From Dasypus novemcinctus (taxonomy: Eukaryota > Chordata > Mammalia > Cingulata > Dasypodidae): 64,000 bases of DNA. Position 1 is the first letter of the stretch. The number at the start of each line of letters is the position of its first letter. Below the pieces are notes generated by a model, which was not told the origin of the DNA, made no database searches, and saw only the letters and a program-made list of their open reading frames with translations. This document shows, piece after piece, positions 36,181 through 49,731 of the stretch. Both the position numbers and the translations under genes were made by a program. The stretch is from positions 71,253,147-71,317,146 of the forward strand of contig NC_080694.1 in assembly GCF_030445035.2 (NCBI RefSeq). Reading direction: 5' to 3'.

Positions 36181-37880
36181 AGGATGCCTGAAACCTATGT
36201 GGAACTTAATCTGATGCACCAGTGCCTGGATCTTTGTAGAATGTCCTATCAAGGCCTTAGAATCTTAGCTGCGTCTTGCTCATATGCTCTGCCTAGCTCG
36301 TGGTCTTTGTCAGAGGGGCCAGTGTGATGCGCGACTAGTCCAGGGCTGTCCAGGCTCTAATATGAAAGCAGATGAGAGAATTAACAATGTAGACTGCATC
36401 TCTTCCCAGAAATGCCGACACTTTCTGACCCTTTTTCCTTCCAGTAATTTTTCCTATAAGGATGCCAGATGAGGAAGGGAGAAAACACATTCACCAGATC
36501 AGTGGCTGCTGCCATGCACCCAGGAACATGCAAATAAGCTCTATCAAAAAGCTGGGCAGTTTCAAATGGGACTACTACTTGTATGAATTTGTGGGGATTT
36601 GCAGTCATCATCAACGATCTGCCGGAATTTTATAAAGGACACATTGGTGAAGTAAATGGAGATTTAAGTGAAATTACTAAAATAAGAAAATGAAGGCGAC
36701 TTAATAATCATGAGGAAAATTCGGTATCAAAATTATTCTCTGGGAAGTATAATTTATGTACCACATTGTTACAGTATCTGTCAAAACTATTATAATTGCA
36801 TAATTCTTTCCCTAAATGTCTTGATTCTCTACCTTTTTCAGATTCATGTTTCTACTGGCAAGACATAATGGAAATCAAACAGGAGAATTGTATCTATTTC
36901 TTCAATGATACCTTGTGGAATTCATATTTCTATTTTATAATTGCCCTTTAAAATCACTTTTCTGATATAATCCAAGTCTAACCAGTTTGCATCCCTTTGA
37001 AAATTAATTAGGCTATATGCATTGCATTGTTAATGATTTTTAATTTCTGACTCCTTTTCTGGTAAACAATACAAACAAAAGAAGGCTATACATGGAAAGA
37101 GCTTTATTCTAAATAATATATAGTATAAATGGACCAATTCAAAAAGTATAAATATTTAATAGTAAGAGACCGATTGGGGAAATATATATATATAATTAAT
37201 GTGTATAATTTACATATACATTATTTGTCTGTAAATGTTATTTTATAAAAGAATATTATATAGCTAGAAAAATGTATATTAATGAAATGTTATGACAGAA
37301 ATGATAGCATTCTACTGATAGGATAATAAAGTTCATAAAAATGAACTGTATGCAGAAGAATATTGTTAAATAAAATATCAAGTGATTTTCTTTGAGTTTA
37401 TATCTAGGCTTGCGAAACACAACTTCCATGTTCTTTATTAAAAATCTTAGGTGGTCACATATTAAATTATGAATTGCATAAATCAACTCTTCAAAAGCCA
37501 TTCCCGTTTGAATCCCACTTCAGTTCTCAGTTCTAGTTCTTCCCAGTGAGTTACTGCTAACCGGAAACCTCCATGTGTTCGTTCATACGTCAACTGACTT
37601 TGCATGACATAATTTTCAAACTGCAGGTCTCTGGCAGTTTATTCCAAGCATATTCATTCACAAACCAGTGACCAACAGAAATATTATTTTCATATATGCA
37701 CCATCAGAGGGCTCATCATTTGCCCCAAGAATATTTAAAAACAATTTGAGACAGTAAGTTCATTTACCCTGAGCTCTCCAAATTAAATAACTCCCAAATA
37801 CTACTCATGGTTCAGGTTCCATGACTCTAATCTTCACCCTGGTGGCCTCAAGGATATTAAGTGATTCCACAGGTACTTTT
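36181..37880. other. Unassigned AT-rich sequence
   Basis: No gene or repeat identified beyond short TA-rich runs near 37180. Confidence 0.4.
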
Positions 37881-37883
37881 GTT

Positions 37884-37965
37884 TTAGGAGGTAATGGGGC
37901 TTGAACCCAGGACCTCATGCATGGGAAGCAGGGGCTCAACTACTGAGCTACATTCGCTCCCAACC
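37884..37965 (-). mobile_element. DAS-SINE-like element, short copy
   Basis: The minus strand reads 'gggagcgaatgtagctcagtagttgagcccctgc...': an A box (TAGCTCAGTAGTTGAG) and a B box (GGTTCAAGCCCC, reverse complement at about 37892-37904). It is the closest partner of the copy at 10.04-10.14 kb. Confidence 0.75.
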
Positions 37966-40900
37966 CACAAATACGTTTTATCCTCTCACCCTTTGAATAA
38001 GCGTTTGTCCATTCAACCTCCACACTAAAAAACACTCCATGGAGTTTTTTTCTTTAAGAGGAAGAAGAATTGATGGGATTTAAGGTTTCTTTTAGTTTGT
38101 GTAGGATATATGAACAGGGAGGACTGGATGACAGTAGAATAAACCCGCTTGTTGTTATGGGTAAATTCACATTTCTGTTCATGCTAAAATGAATTTGGTG
38201 GATGTACAGGCATCAGTTCTATATAAAATGTGAGGAAGAGTGGTGGATATGGAAAAACAGAAGGAAAGACAGCTGCTGAGTGCAATCCTATAATGTCCTA
38301 AACCCCTAACACCCTGCCTATAACCATTGGCCTGTCTTCTATTTACCAGAAAACTATGTTCCCAAATTATGCTAGCAACAAAGAAAGTGTGACATATGCA
38401 TTTTATCCTTCCATATTTTTCTTCCAGGGCTTGTAATAAGTTCTGTGCCCACCAAAAGTGAGCTGGTTTGTTTCCTCACCTGCATGCAAGCTGGGCTTGC
38501 TAGAGTATTATTGTTTAATGATAACCTGGTCACATTCATTAAACACTTCCTATGGTTCAGGCACTGTCCTGAGTTCAGAGGTGAGTGAATTGACTTGTGA
38601 GCTTGGCAGTCACTGTCCAATGCTAGTGTTAGGTACAGTTCAACCCCTCTCCTATTCCTTACCTGCTAACCTAAATATTTTGTTATTCTCAATTCAGAGA
38701 TGAAAAGAAATGACAGAAAAATGTCCATCTACTTGTTCAGAAGTCATTGGGCAGACTGTGGCTCTAGAGGCAGTTTTCCCAAGAGTGAACTTTTAAAGGT
38801 AACTTTTTAAAAAATGGATAAAGGAATAGATCATGGAAAATTTCCTTGTTTTGAATTGTTAATTTATTAGTGATGGGAGAGTTGCCTTTTTTAAAAATGT
38901 TTGTTGTTATTTTACATTTTTTCTTTCCCAACTCGCTTATTTATATACATAGCTCATTTTTTTTTCTTGGCCTTTTTGGACTTTTTCTCATAATAATTAT
39001 ACCATAATTCTTTGTATTTTTATTCACCAAATTATAAGCACTGCATAGTTCTCCATCTTGTCATTTATCTTTCATATTTGTATATGACCTTTTCCATATG
39101 TTACTTTTAAATTTATGTGATCAGAAAATAATCATTTATGGTTTCTGACTTTGGTGCTATGCTATCATCTTCTGCAACTCAAAAATAGAAACCCTTTATT
39201 TTCTTCTCATACTTTTCTACTGTTATTTCTTCTCATTTTATATTTTAAAGAAGTTGAAATCTATGTAGTGTATGCTTATGTATAGGGTGTTACAAACAGT
39301 TATATTATTTTTTCTTCCAAAATATTATCAAATTGCCACTTTACCACTCACTTAAACATCACACCACTAATTTGTATTAAATTCCCCTATTTGGATCTCT
39401 TTCTGGAGTCTCCCTTTCATTCCATTAATCTGATTATTACTTTGTTAATGACAGTAGACGTTTAATAAGTTTTGATACCTGGTAAGGCAAATGTCTACTC
39501 CTTTTTTTCTGTTTATTATTAATTCATTATTTTTATGAACTAGAGAGAAGTCAAGGGGTGACAGACCCAAGATAAATTGGTAGTATAAATATGTATGTTT
39601 GTGAGAAATGTCGAATTTCACAGCTCTATGTGTCTAAATTTTTTCCCACATCCATTCCTTTATGGATGCATCCATCCTAGATAGAATACTGAGCAGGGTA
39701 TTAGGATATGATACATCCTGATTGTTTGGGGTTTTACTTTATTATGATTTAGATAATTGCATCTTGCGTATTCTCATGTTACCACATGGAGTATTTGAAG
39801 CACTTTGATTTCTGTTCCATTAGAATTTCCTTAATAACTATTAGAAATAAGAAGTCATCAATTTTAAACATACTTTTCCTTTATTCCACTAAATCATATA
39901 TCCAATCTTCTTGTCCTATAAGTCTAACCTCCATTATGTTAAAACAAATTGTTTTGAACCCCCAAAATTTCTTCTTTAATCCATATATATTCCTGATGAT
40001 TTTTTAATTATTGGCAAATTTTATTGTTTCTATTCCCTACTTCCTTACTGAGATTTTATGTGTCTTTAAATTATGCCTCCTAGTAATCTAAGACATAAAC
40101 ATGACCACTAGTGGATACAACTGTTCTCTAAAAGAGGGGATAAATATCATATTGAAATATGTCATTTTGGAGGATTTGGACAAACAGTAGGCAAAGAACA
40201 TTTTTACTGATGGTTTGAGGAGAAATAAAGTACTGATTACAAACACGTAATGACACGGCAAGCTTCTAAATGAAATATAAATAAGTAAAATCTCCTAGCT
40301 CAATGTGAACACCATTACATGCTTTCCTCCCCATTTGCTTAGTGCCCCATCTTCTGTCCTGAGCAGATCCCTAAGGGATTTCAGCCCTCCCTTCCCCAGG
40401 GGCTCAGGTTCAGTGCTCTGCTTCTCTCTGTAATTTCAATCGTATCTCCAGTGTCAGCAGCTCTCCTGCCCCCCAGTCTGGAGGAATGTGAGGCTTCAAC
40501 CCAACTTTCACCTGTTCCTACCTGTTATAGGCACATAACAGGCTCTGAAAAAAAGGAAGTCTTACATCTGCTTGCATTTTCCAATTGAAGGTCTATTACT
40601 ATTCTTTACCAAGTAAAAATATATAGCTGTAGCTGAAAGGTCAAAATAAAGTTACGTACAATGGAAAGAGTTGCAAAACTTATAGCCATTTCTATGCATT
40701 CTCATGTGCATTTTCCAATGTCAAGTTTCCATTATCAAGTTTTCCAATGTCAGGTTTTCCCACTCCAAAGAAGAAACCTCACCCTGGGGTAAGATGTGTC
40801 AATCCTTCTCCTTATTTCATCTTTTTCTTAAGTCTGTCTAGCAGTGCATGCTATTTTTATGCTTTGGAATTCTGCTTAATTCAACCACTGTAGTCATCTC

Positions 40901-42010
40901 ATAAAGCTTGCATTTATGTATGGAAAATAGACTGAATAAACTCAGCTGCACTTAAGTCTTGAAACTAAATACCTGACAACTTCCACAGACTACAGAAAAT
41001 CAGATTGATTATTGTATTTTTAGTGTTGTGCCTGTCTTACTCTAGTTCTACTGTTTTATGCAGAACTTCTTCTTGTGCTATCTGTACACTTGGGGGAAAC
41101 TGGGTGTAAAAAAAGGAGCTGCTTTTAAATTCTGAGTCTGGCCTCAGCATTGCTAAGTATACTGTAAGAAGTTATTTAATTTCACTGGGTCACAGTAGCA
41201 ATAAAATGCAGATTGTATCTCTTTATCTGGGTTTTAGTAAGAATAGAAAGCATTGCTTCAGGTACTGTATGGTGCCTGTCACATGTAGTCAAGCAATGGT
41301 TAGGTAGGAGGCTTTACTGTGTTCACTCAGATATTTGGAGAAGAGGAAATATCACCCATGGTCTTCATATATCACAAATAAACCATAATCTTATCATCTG
41401 AAACAAAGCACTGAATATCTATGGTTGTTCTTTGTGGAAATGGCCACTCAGCATAATATCATTTAGGATAATGAGGCAACCCAAAAAAACTCATGAAGAT
41501 GTTATCAAAACAAGCAGAATTTCTACAGATCAATTGCAGAATTAAGTGAAACATAACTTCCTATATTTACATGTTCAAAATTTTGAATCTGAATTAAACA
41601 TATTTGGATTCAAAGCAGTATTTATTATTAAAATATTTATGAGTGTAAGTTAGCAGATAAGAAAAAGGAGAGGGATTGAAATGTATTGAACACGTAGTTT
41701 TCCATATACTATGGTCATAATTTTATATATCTTATGGCATTTAGATGTAATGATTTACTTCATAAAGTCAATCAAAACTACTGAAAACAGAGGAACTTCT
41801 TTTTACCATTATGTAATCTCTGTAATGGCTTCCTTAGGATGCTGTATTCCTAAGAATTCCATTTAACTGACTGTAAATTATACTTGGTGCTGATCTATGC
41901 AGTATAATTAATCTACCCTCAGTTCTGTTCAAATAGGAATCTTCAATGACTCTCTATTGACTGTGTTCCTATTTTCTGTGATTTAGATCATTAAAACTAA
42001 GTGAATCATC
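37966..42010. other. Unassigned, with an old L1 piece at about 39360-39515 (minus)
   Basis: Only 39360-39515 is recognisable: 'cattccattaatctgatta' and 'gttttgatacctggtaaggcaaatg' are the antisense of an old L1 ORF2 segment. The rest, including about 1 kb upstream of the OR pseudogene, shows no gene. No promoter can be supported. Confidence 0.45.
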
Positions 42011-42952
42011 ATGAATTGGGCAAATGAGAGCTCTTCAAAAGAGTTCATACTTCTCGGCTTCTCGGATAGGTCCTGGCTGCAGATGTCCATTATTGTGGTT
42101 CTGTTGATATTCTACACATTCACCATCTTTGGAGATGTGTCCATCATGATGGCATGCATTCAGGACCCCAAACTTCATAAACCCATGTATTTCTTTCTCA
42201 CTAATCTTTCCATCTTGGATCTCTTGTTATACCACAAGCATAGTCCCTCACATGCTGGCAAATATTTGTCGGAATAAAAAGACCATCAGCTATGGTGGCT
42301 ATGAGGCCCAACTCATCATCTTCCTGGCCCTGGGGGCCACCGAGTGCCTCCTCCTGACCTTTATGTCCTTTGACAGGTTTGTGGCAATCTGCAGACCCCT
42401 CCGCTATGTAGTCATCATGAGTCCTGGGTTTTGCCTAAAGACGGCTGCTTTCTCGTGGCTCTCTGGTTTCAGCCACTCAGTGTTGCACTCTTCTTTGACC
42501 CTTAACTTGCCATGTGTGGCCATCGGGAAGTGGACCACTTCTTCTGTGAGGTCCCTGCCCTTCTCAAGTTGTCCTGTGCTGACACAAAGCCTCTTGAAGC
42601 TGAGCTCTTTTTCTTTAGTGTATTAATTCTGCTAATCCTGGTGACGTTGATCCTCATCTCCTATGGCTTCATAGTTCAAGCAGTATTGAGAACCAGATCA
42701 GCAGAAGGACGGTGAAAAGCCTTTAGGACATGTGGGTCCCACCTGGTTGTGGTGTCTTTCTTCTTTGGAACAGCCATCTACATATATCTACAATCACCTT
42801 CATCCACCTCTGAAGGCTGGGGAAAAATAGTTTCCCTCTTCTATGGAATCATCACACCCATGTTGAACCCCCTCATCTATAGCCTGCGAAATAAGGATAT
42901 TAAGGTGTTCTTCAAGAGGGTGATGTCAAGAACCATTTTCTGTAAGAAATAA
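42011..42952 (+). pseudogene. Olfactory receptor pseudogene, OR2B-like
   Basis: A former single-exon OR. The start MNWANESSSKEFILLGFSDR (N-glycosylation site NES), [35 protein letters not shown] and [18 protein letters not shown] place it with OR2B2/OR2B6-type receptors. It is inactivated three ways: a one-base frameshift near 42229 in TM2, a second near 42505 in extracellular loop 2, and a TGA at 42713-42715 at the start of TM6 (in GR*KAF). In addition the extracellular disulphide cysteine after TM2 is replaced by tyrosine (SYGGYEAQL), which alone would probably harm folding. The full relic ends at the TAA at 42950-42952. The coding text is otherwise well preserved, so inactivation need not be very old. 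Confidence 0.93.
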
Positions 42953-43854
42953 GTAATCCATTTTGATGAGAATCATCTAACCTGCTCTCTACCTTAAGGT
43001 CGTAATAACTTTGAACTAATTTTCTTATTTTCCAGGTTCTCATTATTTGTTTGAATTCCACCGAGAGTTAAGAAAAAATGTATTTCTCTGTTCAGGAAGC
43101 AATGCTGAGACCAAGAAAGCTCTTTTCTAAACCGAAAATGTTTCTGCCCTCTAAGGTCACCTTAAGCACTTTGTCCCTTGAGACCAAGAAATGATATCTC
43201 CTTTCAATCAATGTCAGATTATTCAGGAGTCTTAGCATTTTACCTTCCCATTATATGCTATTTGTTCTAGAAACATCTTGTGCCTCACCTTAGTTAAGGG
43301 TTTCCACATTTTATGATTAAATATCCAGTAACCCCAAGCCAAAACCTCTTCCATCAGCACCAAGTCCTCAACCATGCCACATCTTCCTATCCCTTGATAA
43401 AATCCATCCTATATCATTCTAGGACTGCTCTAAGCATGTTGCTGGATCGAATATAACTAGTTTTAAAGCAACTAAGTGTGCACACCTTGTACTAGAAGCC
43501 TAAATGGTTGCATAAGGCTAATTTCCAAATCTTTCAGTTCTTCTCTTTATTCCTTACAGAGACAGCATTTCTCCTTTTTTCCCCCTTCTTCTGTCAAATT
43601 ATTATTTGTCCCAAGTTCAGCCAAAAGCATCTCCTCTAAATTATAAAGGTAATTATTTACAGCAATATCAATGGAAATATTTTTCTAATATTGGTCTGAA
43701 TTAATTCTTTTTGGGTACTTACTCAACAAACATTCATTATTCACTAGATAGCATTACACCAGAAGAAAAAAAAATTTAATTCCTTTACTAAAGAAATGCC
43801 CTACTAATCGGGAGTGGCAGATGTTTGTTTTTTTGTTTTTTGTTTTTTTAAACT
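42953..43854. other. Unassigned sequence downstream of the OR pseudogene
   Basis: No gene seen. T-rich runs near 43827-43850 mark the edge of the next retroelement. Confidence 0.4.
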
Positions 43855-43859
43855 TGTGC

Positions 43860-45290
43860 TATCTTTTTTTAAAAGATAGATTACACAGAATGTTACATTG
43901 AAAAACAAAAGAGGTTCCCATATACCCCACTCCCCACCCTCCTACCCTCCTCCCACATCAACAGTCTCTTTCATCAGTGTGCCATATTCATTGCATTTGA
44001 TGAATACATTTTGGAACATTGCTACACAGCATGGATTTATAGTTTACATTGTAGTTCACACTCTCTCCCAGTCCACTCAGTGGGTTATGGCAGGATGTAC
44101 AATGTAATCTGTCCTGTAACATCATTGAGGACAACTCCAAGTCCTGAAAATACCCCGTATCATATCTCATCTTCCCTCTCCCTGCCCTCAGCAACTCCCA
44201 TGGCCATTGTCTCCAGATCAATGAAATAGTTTCTTCCATTTCTAGAGTCACAATAGTTCTATAGTAGAATACAAGTAATTCCACTCTAATCCATATTTCA
44301 CTCCTCCATCCTGAAGATCCTGGGATGGCCATGTCCACTCCATCTCTAAAACAAAAGGGGGCCTAGATTCCACATGGCTGCTTGCAGTTGTAGACTCTCT
44401 TGGTTCCCTGGTGTGGTATTTGACCATTTTCACCTCCCTGCTAGCTGACCTCGGTAAGTACAATGAACTGCAGATTTAAGTGTTACAACTCTGCTGAGTC
44501 TCAGGGCCCAGCTGGCATATGGTCCGTCCAGAGATTTAAGTCTCCTGAGCATACACCTACCCCAGCACCAACCACAGGTTCAGTAAAAGTGACAGAAGGG
44601 ACACATGTAGAGAGGTCACATCTGAGCCCAACTCCTTCACACTTATGAGCACAAATTCCAAAGTTGGGTCCACTGGCAAGGCACTGAACTCCAGAGCCAT
44701 CTTATTGACCATAGGACCTGGACGTCTCTGTAACCCTCAGGAACATCAGTACCTGGGGCTGTATCTTCTTTGGTTGTCTCTGAGATCCTGCTGAGACCTG
44801 TGTAAATCCAACCTCTCTGATGACCTCCCAACTCATTTTGAAGTCTTTTAGCTATATAAATTCATTTGTCTTTACCATTTCCCCCTTTTATTCAAGGTCT
44901 TTTTCTAGATGCATCACCAGCTGGTGATGGTAGTAATCACTTAGCAATATGGAGGCTCATCCCTAGAAATCATGTCCCATGTTGGGGGAAAGGTAATGTA
45001 TTTAAATGCTGTGTTTGGCTTAGAGCATGACCACATTTGAGAAACATGGACACTCTCAGTAGGTAACTCTTAGGCACCCTGCAGCTCTAGGCCTAGTTGA
45101 AACTTTAGATATAAAGGCTCATAAGTATAGTCATGAGTATCAAGGGCCCATCATTGGACCATCCTTCTTCACTGATCTTTGCCCTTACACTTGGGGGATT
45201 GTTGCTGCTCCATGATTCTTTTTTAAGTTGACAAATACCATGTGCAGGGGAGGCAAGGGATTCTATGGGGACATTTTTGGAGCACTGCAT
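43860..45290 (-). mobile_element. L1 distal 3' module, nearly full length
   Basis: The plus strand shows the antisense module from its A-rich 3' end (43860-43910) to the 5' blocks 'catcaccagctggtgatggtagtaatcac' (about 44911-44940) and 'tgaccacatttgagaaacatgg'. About 1.4 kb, so it lacks only the first few hundred bases. The sense frame is open for 117 codons at 44338-43988 (minus strand), the longest in the window for this family, with HNPLSGLGESVNYNVNYK. A second sense frame, 44463-44248, matches 61677-61910. Confidence 0.88.
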
Positions 45291-46895
45291 AAAAGTAGTG
45301 TGATGGGAGATCTGTCCTTATTGATTTTTCTGGGGGAAATAATCTTGAACTAAGACACCTAAAAATTATCTGGAGTTGGCAATGTAAGGACATAGAGGAA
45401 GTAACGTTTTAGGCAATAACTGGGATTACACAACAGAGTTTATCAGAAATTATGAGTAATTTAGTATGGTTAAAACAGTGCACATGGGACATAAAGATGG
45501 TGCCAAGAGGTTAACCAAAATGTTTGGACTTTACCTTAAGTAGGGAAGAATAATTACAGAATTTTAGCATAGAAGATAGCATCAGTAGAAAATAACTAAA
45601 AAGCTAACAGCCAGATGTTGCTCATATATATTAATTACATGCTTATTAAATGTGACACTTCAAATCATTGGGAAACAGAGTCACTTTACATGGTGTTCAG
45701 AAAGATGGTTTTCTTGAAAACGAAAATCTTAAATACAAGGCACCAAAACCAAACAAAAATAGACATATGCCTATATATATATATATCATTGCCATTTCTC
45801 ATTGGGTGTTTGAAAAGCACTGAGTAAATATTTTTATTTATCACTAGATTGTTAGATACTATTGCATAGGAGGAAAGTTTGATTAGGCTTATCACAGCAT
45901 TCCCAGCAATTAGTTATAGGGGAAGAAAATTCAAATGCTGTGGTATTGAAACTGTGGATAGTTTTGGCTACTGAGGATCATTTAATTTTTTTCATTTAGC
46001 TAAATTGAAAATGCAAGTTTTCATTTATTCCATGGAAAGAATTCAGAGATATGAAAGTATACTGAAGGGCTAAGAGTAAGGATGATATAACACAATTTTG
46101 CCAACTTCTCTGCCACTTTTATAAAAGAATTACCTTTCTTCTGGTGTGCAATGACACATTCATCATTGCTTTCTAAGACCAAAGGGAAGTACCCTTAGCA
46201 TATATCTACAAACAGTTTGTTCAAAGTAGTTAAGGCCTTTTTTATCAAGCATCTCACATTTCTTACAAAATCTACCCTTTAGCCAATTATGAAGCATTTT
46301 TAATATTTTTGGTATTTGCAACCGCAGCACCCTACTCTCAGTATCAATTTCTGTTTTAGTTTGCTAAAAGCTGCAAAAGCAATATACCAGAAAGGTATTG
46401 GCATTTATATAGGGAATGAAATTCCATGGTGGACTATAAACCTAAATGGTCTAGGGCTAAAGAATTTGCATATCTCTGTACAAATAAAAATTTAATGACT
46501 GTCACCTAGTACTACATATACTCTTTTTTTCTTTTTAAAATAATAAAGTTACATTGCCTATATTATAGTTAAAGCCGACAGATCCATGGAAAACAGCAAA
46601 TCCTTAAATTCAGAATATTTAAAGCTCACCATTATTTCCATATGAGACTTTTCCTCTTTTAAATCAATGAAGTTTTAAACCTTGCAATTTTCAAGTATAT
46701 TATATACTAAGAATATTCCAGGATTCTTTAAAAAATTATTTATAATACCTACAAATTACACTTTACCATATAGGCATATCAAAATGCATTTAATCATTTT
46801 CTACTGTAGAACTATTGCACTGTTTTTCTTGTTTTGATCATTCTAAATACTACTACAAAGAATTCATCATATATGAGAATATCCATATGCCAGCT
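45291..46895. other. Unassigned; possible repeat edge at 46363
   Basis: No gene. 46363-46450 begins 'tgttttagtttgctaaaagc' and may be the head of the repeat family suspected at 17.7-18.4 kb. Confidence 0.35.
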
Positions 46896-46899
46896 GAGA

Positions 46900-48680
46900 T
46901 TCTTAGAAATGGTATTACTGGGTGGAAGTTAAAAATTTCTTAGAAATTATATGTTTTCAGTGCATGGTCTTTCACTTTCTTTGTCAAATTTATTCCTAAG
47001 TATGTTAAAGTTGGGATGGCAAAAATATCTGTATTGCTAAATTACCACACAGATATTTTGTAGTATTCCATTAGAACTGGATATAATAAAATAAAATACT
47101 GTCTTCATGAGCTTAGTATTGGATTAGTATCAGTATCAGATATAGCAAAAGAGAATATTGTCTTCATGAGCTTTTGCTACCTGGGATTTTTCAACTATTA
47201 AGACATTTGGCAATTTTACAGGCAGGAATATTATATTTTTCATTGGCTCAAATTGTATATTTTGAAGACATAGTGAAAATTAGTGATATTCATAAAATTG
47301 ATTCTCTCTATCCTTCTAAGTAGATAGTAGAATTGAATGCCTGGATTTTTTATTTGCTTTGCCTATTCAATTTGAACAGAAATTATGTGGATCACTTTTT
47401 AAACTTTTGAAAAAAATATGTCAAGTTTACAAAAAAGTTGCAAAAGTATTTCAATGATTCTATATATTCCTCACTTAGAATTACCAATTGTTCCTATTTG
47501 CTGTAATTGCCTTTTCACGCTTGATGTAATACTTACTGTTACTATTAACTTTTTAAGGAACAATTTGAGAGTAAACATTTACTCCTAAATATTTCTGTCT
47601 TAACTCCTAACATAAGGATATCCTCTTACATAATCACAGTGCAATTTCAAAATCAGATATTTAACATTATTATATCACTAGTTCACATTCAAAAGTCATT
47701 GATGCTTCCTATAATGTCCTTATAACTTTTTTTTTTTCCTGGTCCAGGATCCAATCCATGCATTGGATTTAGTTGTCATGTCCTCTTAATGTTCTTTAAT
47801 CCAGAAGGGTTCCTCAGCCTTTCCAAATCTTATGACCTTTACGCTTTTAAATTTTAAAGTCCAACTTTTTTTCAATATTGTTTTGACTATTTGGAGCCCC
47901 TTGCAATTCCATATGAATTTGAGGATTGATGTTTTCACTTCTGCAAAAGAGCCATTGGAATTCTGATAGTGATTGCATCAAATGTGTAGGTTGCTTTAGG
48001 GAGTATTGCCATTTTAAAAATACTGTCTTCCAAACCATTAATATGGGTCATCCATCCTATTTAATTAGTTCTTCTTTAATTAATTTCATCAGTGTTTTGA
48101 GGTTTCAGTGTATGGTTTTTCACTTCCTTTATTAAATTTATTCCTAAATATATTAAATTTTTGGATGGCATTGGACACAAAATTGCTTTCTTAGGTTCCT
48201 TTGTGTATTGTTCATGGTTGGTGCATAGAAACCCAAGCAATTTTTTAAATTTGATCTTGTATCCTGAAAATTGGTCCAATTTGTTTATTGGCCCTACAAA
48301 CCTTTTTGTATGTGGATTCTCTGGGATTTTCTATATACAGAATAAGGTCATCTGCATGCAGAAATGCTTTTCTTTCTTCCTTTTAGTACTTTTTCTTAAT
48401 TTCTAATCAATGCAAAATAGCCTGAGAAAAGCACGCCTCCTAGTTATTTTCATGATCTTAGAGAAAAGTGTTCAGCCTTTCGATATTGGGTGCAGCTATA
48501 GCTATGGGTTCGCCATAAGTGTCCTTTACTATTGTAAGGCAGTTCCCTTCTATTCCTACTTTGCTGAGTCTTTTTATCATGAAAAATTTAAAGTTGGTGA
48601 AATTTTTCTTCTGCATCTATTGAGGTGGTCAAGGGGGGTGTTTTTGTTTTTGACATGGCATATTATATTGAAGATATATT
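46900..48680 (-). mobile_element. Old L1, 3' UTR and reverse transcriptase region, fragmented
   Basis: 47400-47840 contains the antisense of the ancient L1 3' UTR ('atgtcaagtttacaaaaaagttgc', 'ggtccaggatccaatcca'), and 47850-48680 the antisense of ORF2 reverse transcriptase: 'ataaggtcatctgcatgcag' is the reverse complement of the segment around the FADD box. All frames are closed. 46900-47020 is another small piece. A short duplication of 'tgtcttcatgagctt' occurs at about 47100 and 47160. Confidence 0.75.
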
Positions 48681-49110
48681 AGTCAGGGTTCTCTAAGGAA
48701 TCAGAACTGGCAGGAGGTATCTGTAAATAATATGAGATTTATAAAATTCTCTCACATGACCATGGGGATGCATGAATCAGAATTCTGCAGGGCAGGCTGC
48801 AAAACCAGGAACTCCAGTGCAGGACCTCCCTGAGTTCCCCAGGAGGAGCTGTCCGAAGGGCAGTGCGAATTCTCTACCTGAATGAGAAATCACTTCTCCT
48901 GAGGTCATCAGCTGATTGGATGACACATCACTCATTGCTGAAGGCAATGCCCTCTATTGATTGCTTTATTTATTCACACTTGCTTTTAAGTCATTTATAT
49001 ATTCACATAGTTTCAAGTGTGATATCATCCTACAAATTCACTATTAAGAAAATAGCACCTCTCTACTCATCCAAAATCCTTCTTTCACAGGAAACCCTTT
49101 TCAGAGTTTA
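48678..49110. mobile_element. Probable dispersed repeat of unknown family
   Basis: Begins 'tattagtcagggttctctaa', a head commonly seen in mammalian dispersed repeats, and interrupts or abuts the old L1 at about 48678. The end point is uncertain. Confidence 0.35.
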
Positions 49111-49424
49111 GTGCATCTTTTTCTCTAGGTACTGTCATCTCCATTTCAGCCTCAACTGTTGTTTTGCCTGAGCCCCAGGATCTTTATATTTGTCTCCTAT
49201 TTGTAGAAGTAATGGCTTCATTAAATTTAGTAACTTGGAACCAAATTTTCATAATATATTTCAATCATTCTAATTCCTGGGTTTCTCATAAATGTAGACA
49301 GATTTTTTTTTTCTTTTTTTCCTTTTCTCTTTTTTCTCCTACTTTTTATGTAATAATAAACTGTATTTTTTGAGAGTTTTTTTTTGTTTTTTGTTTTTTG
49401 TTTAGGAAAGGTACATCAAAAATC
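49111..49424. other. Unassigned T-rich sequence
   Basis: No gene. Several T and TTTTG runs (49303-49410). Confidence 0.4.
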
Positions 49425-49438
49425 ATAATAATTTTTTA
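49425..49438 (+). repeat. SINE target-site duplication, left copy
   Basis: ATAATAATTTTTTA, repeated exactly at 49747-49760. The adjoining bases (AAATC versus AAATT) extend the similarity with one mismatch. Confidence 0.9.
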
Positions 49439-49684
49439 GTGAAGCAGCTGTGGCTCAATCAGTTGGGCTCCCATTTACCATATGGGATGCTCTGGGTTCA
49501 GGTCCCAGGGCCTCCTTGTGAAGGGAAGCTGGTGCACTGTGGAGAGCTGACAGCCATGTCCCATAGAGAGCTAATGCAGTAAGATAACACAACAAAAGGA
49601 GACAAACAGACACAGAAAAATGTGCCACGAATTGGCACAGAGAACAGACAGCAAAACAAGCCACAATGGGGGTAGGGAAGCAAA

Positions 49685-49731
<47 letters not shown>

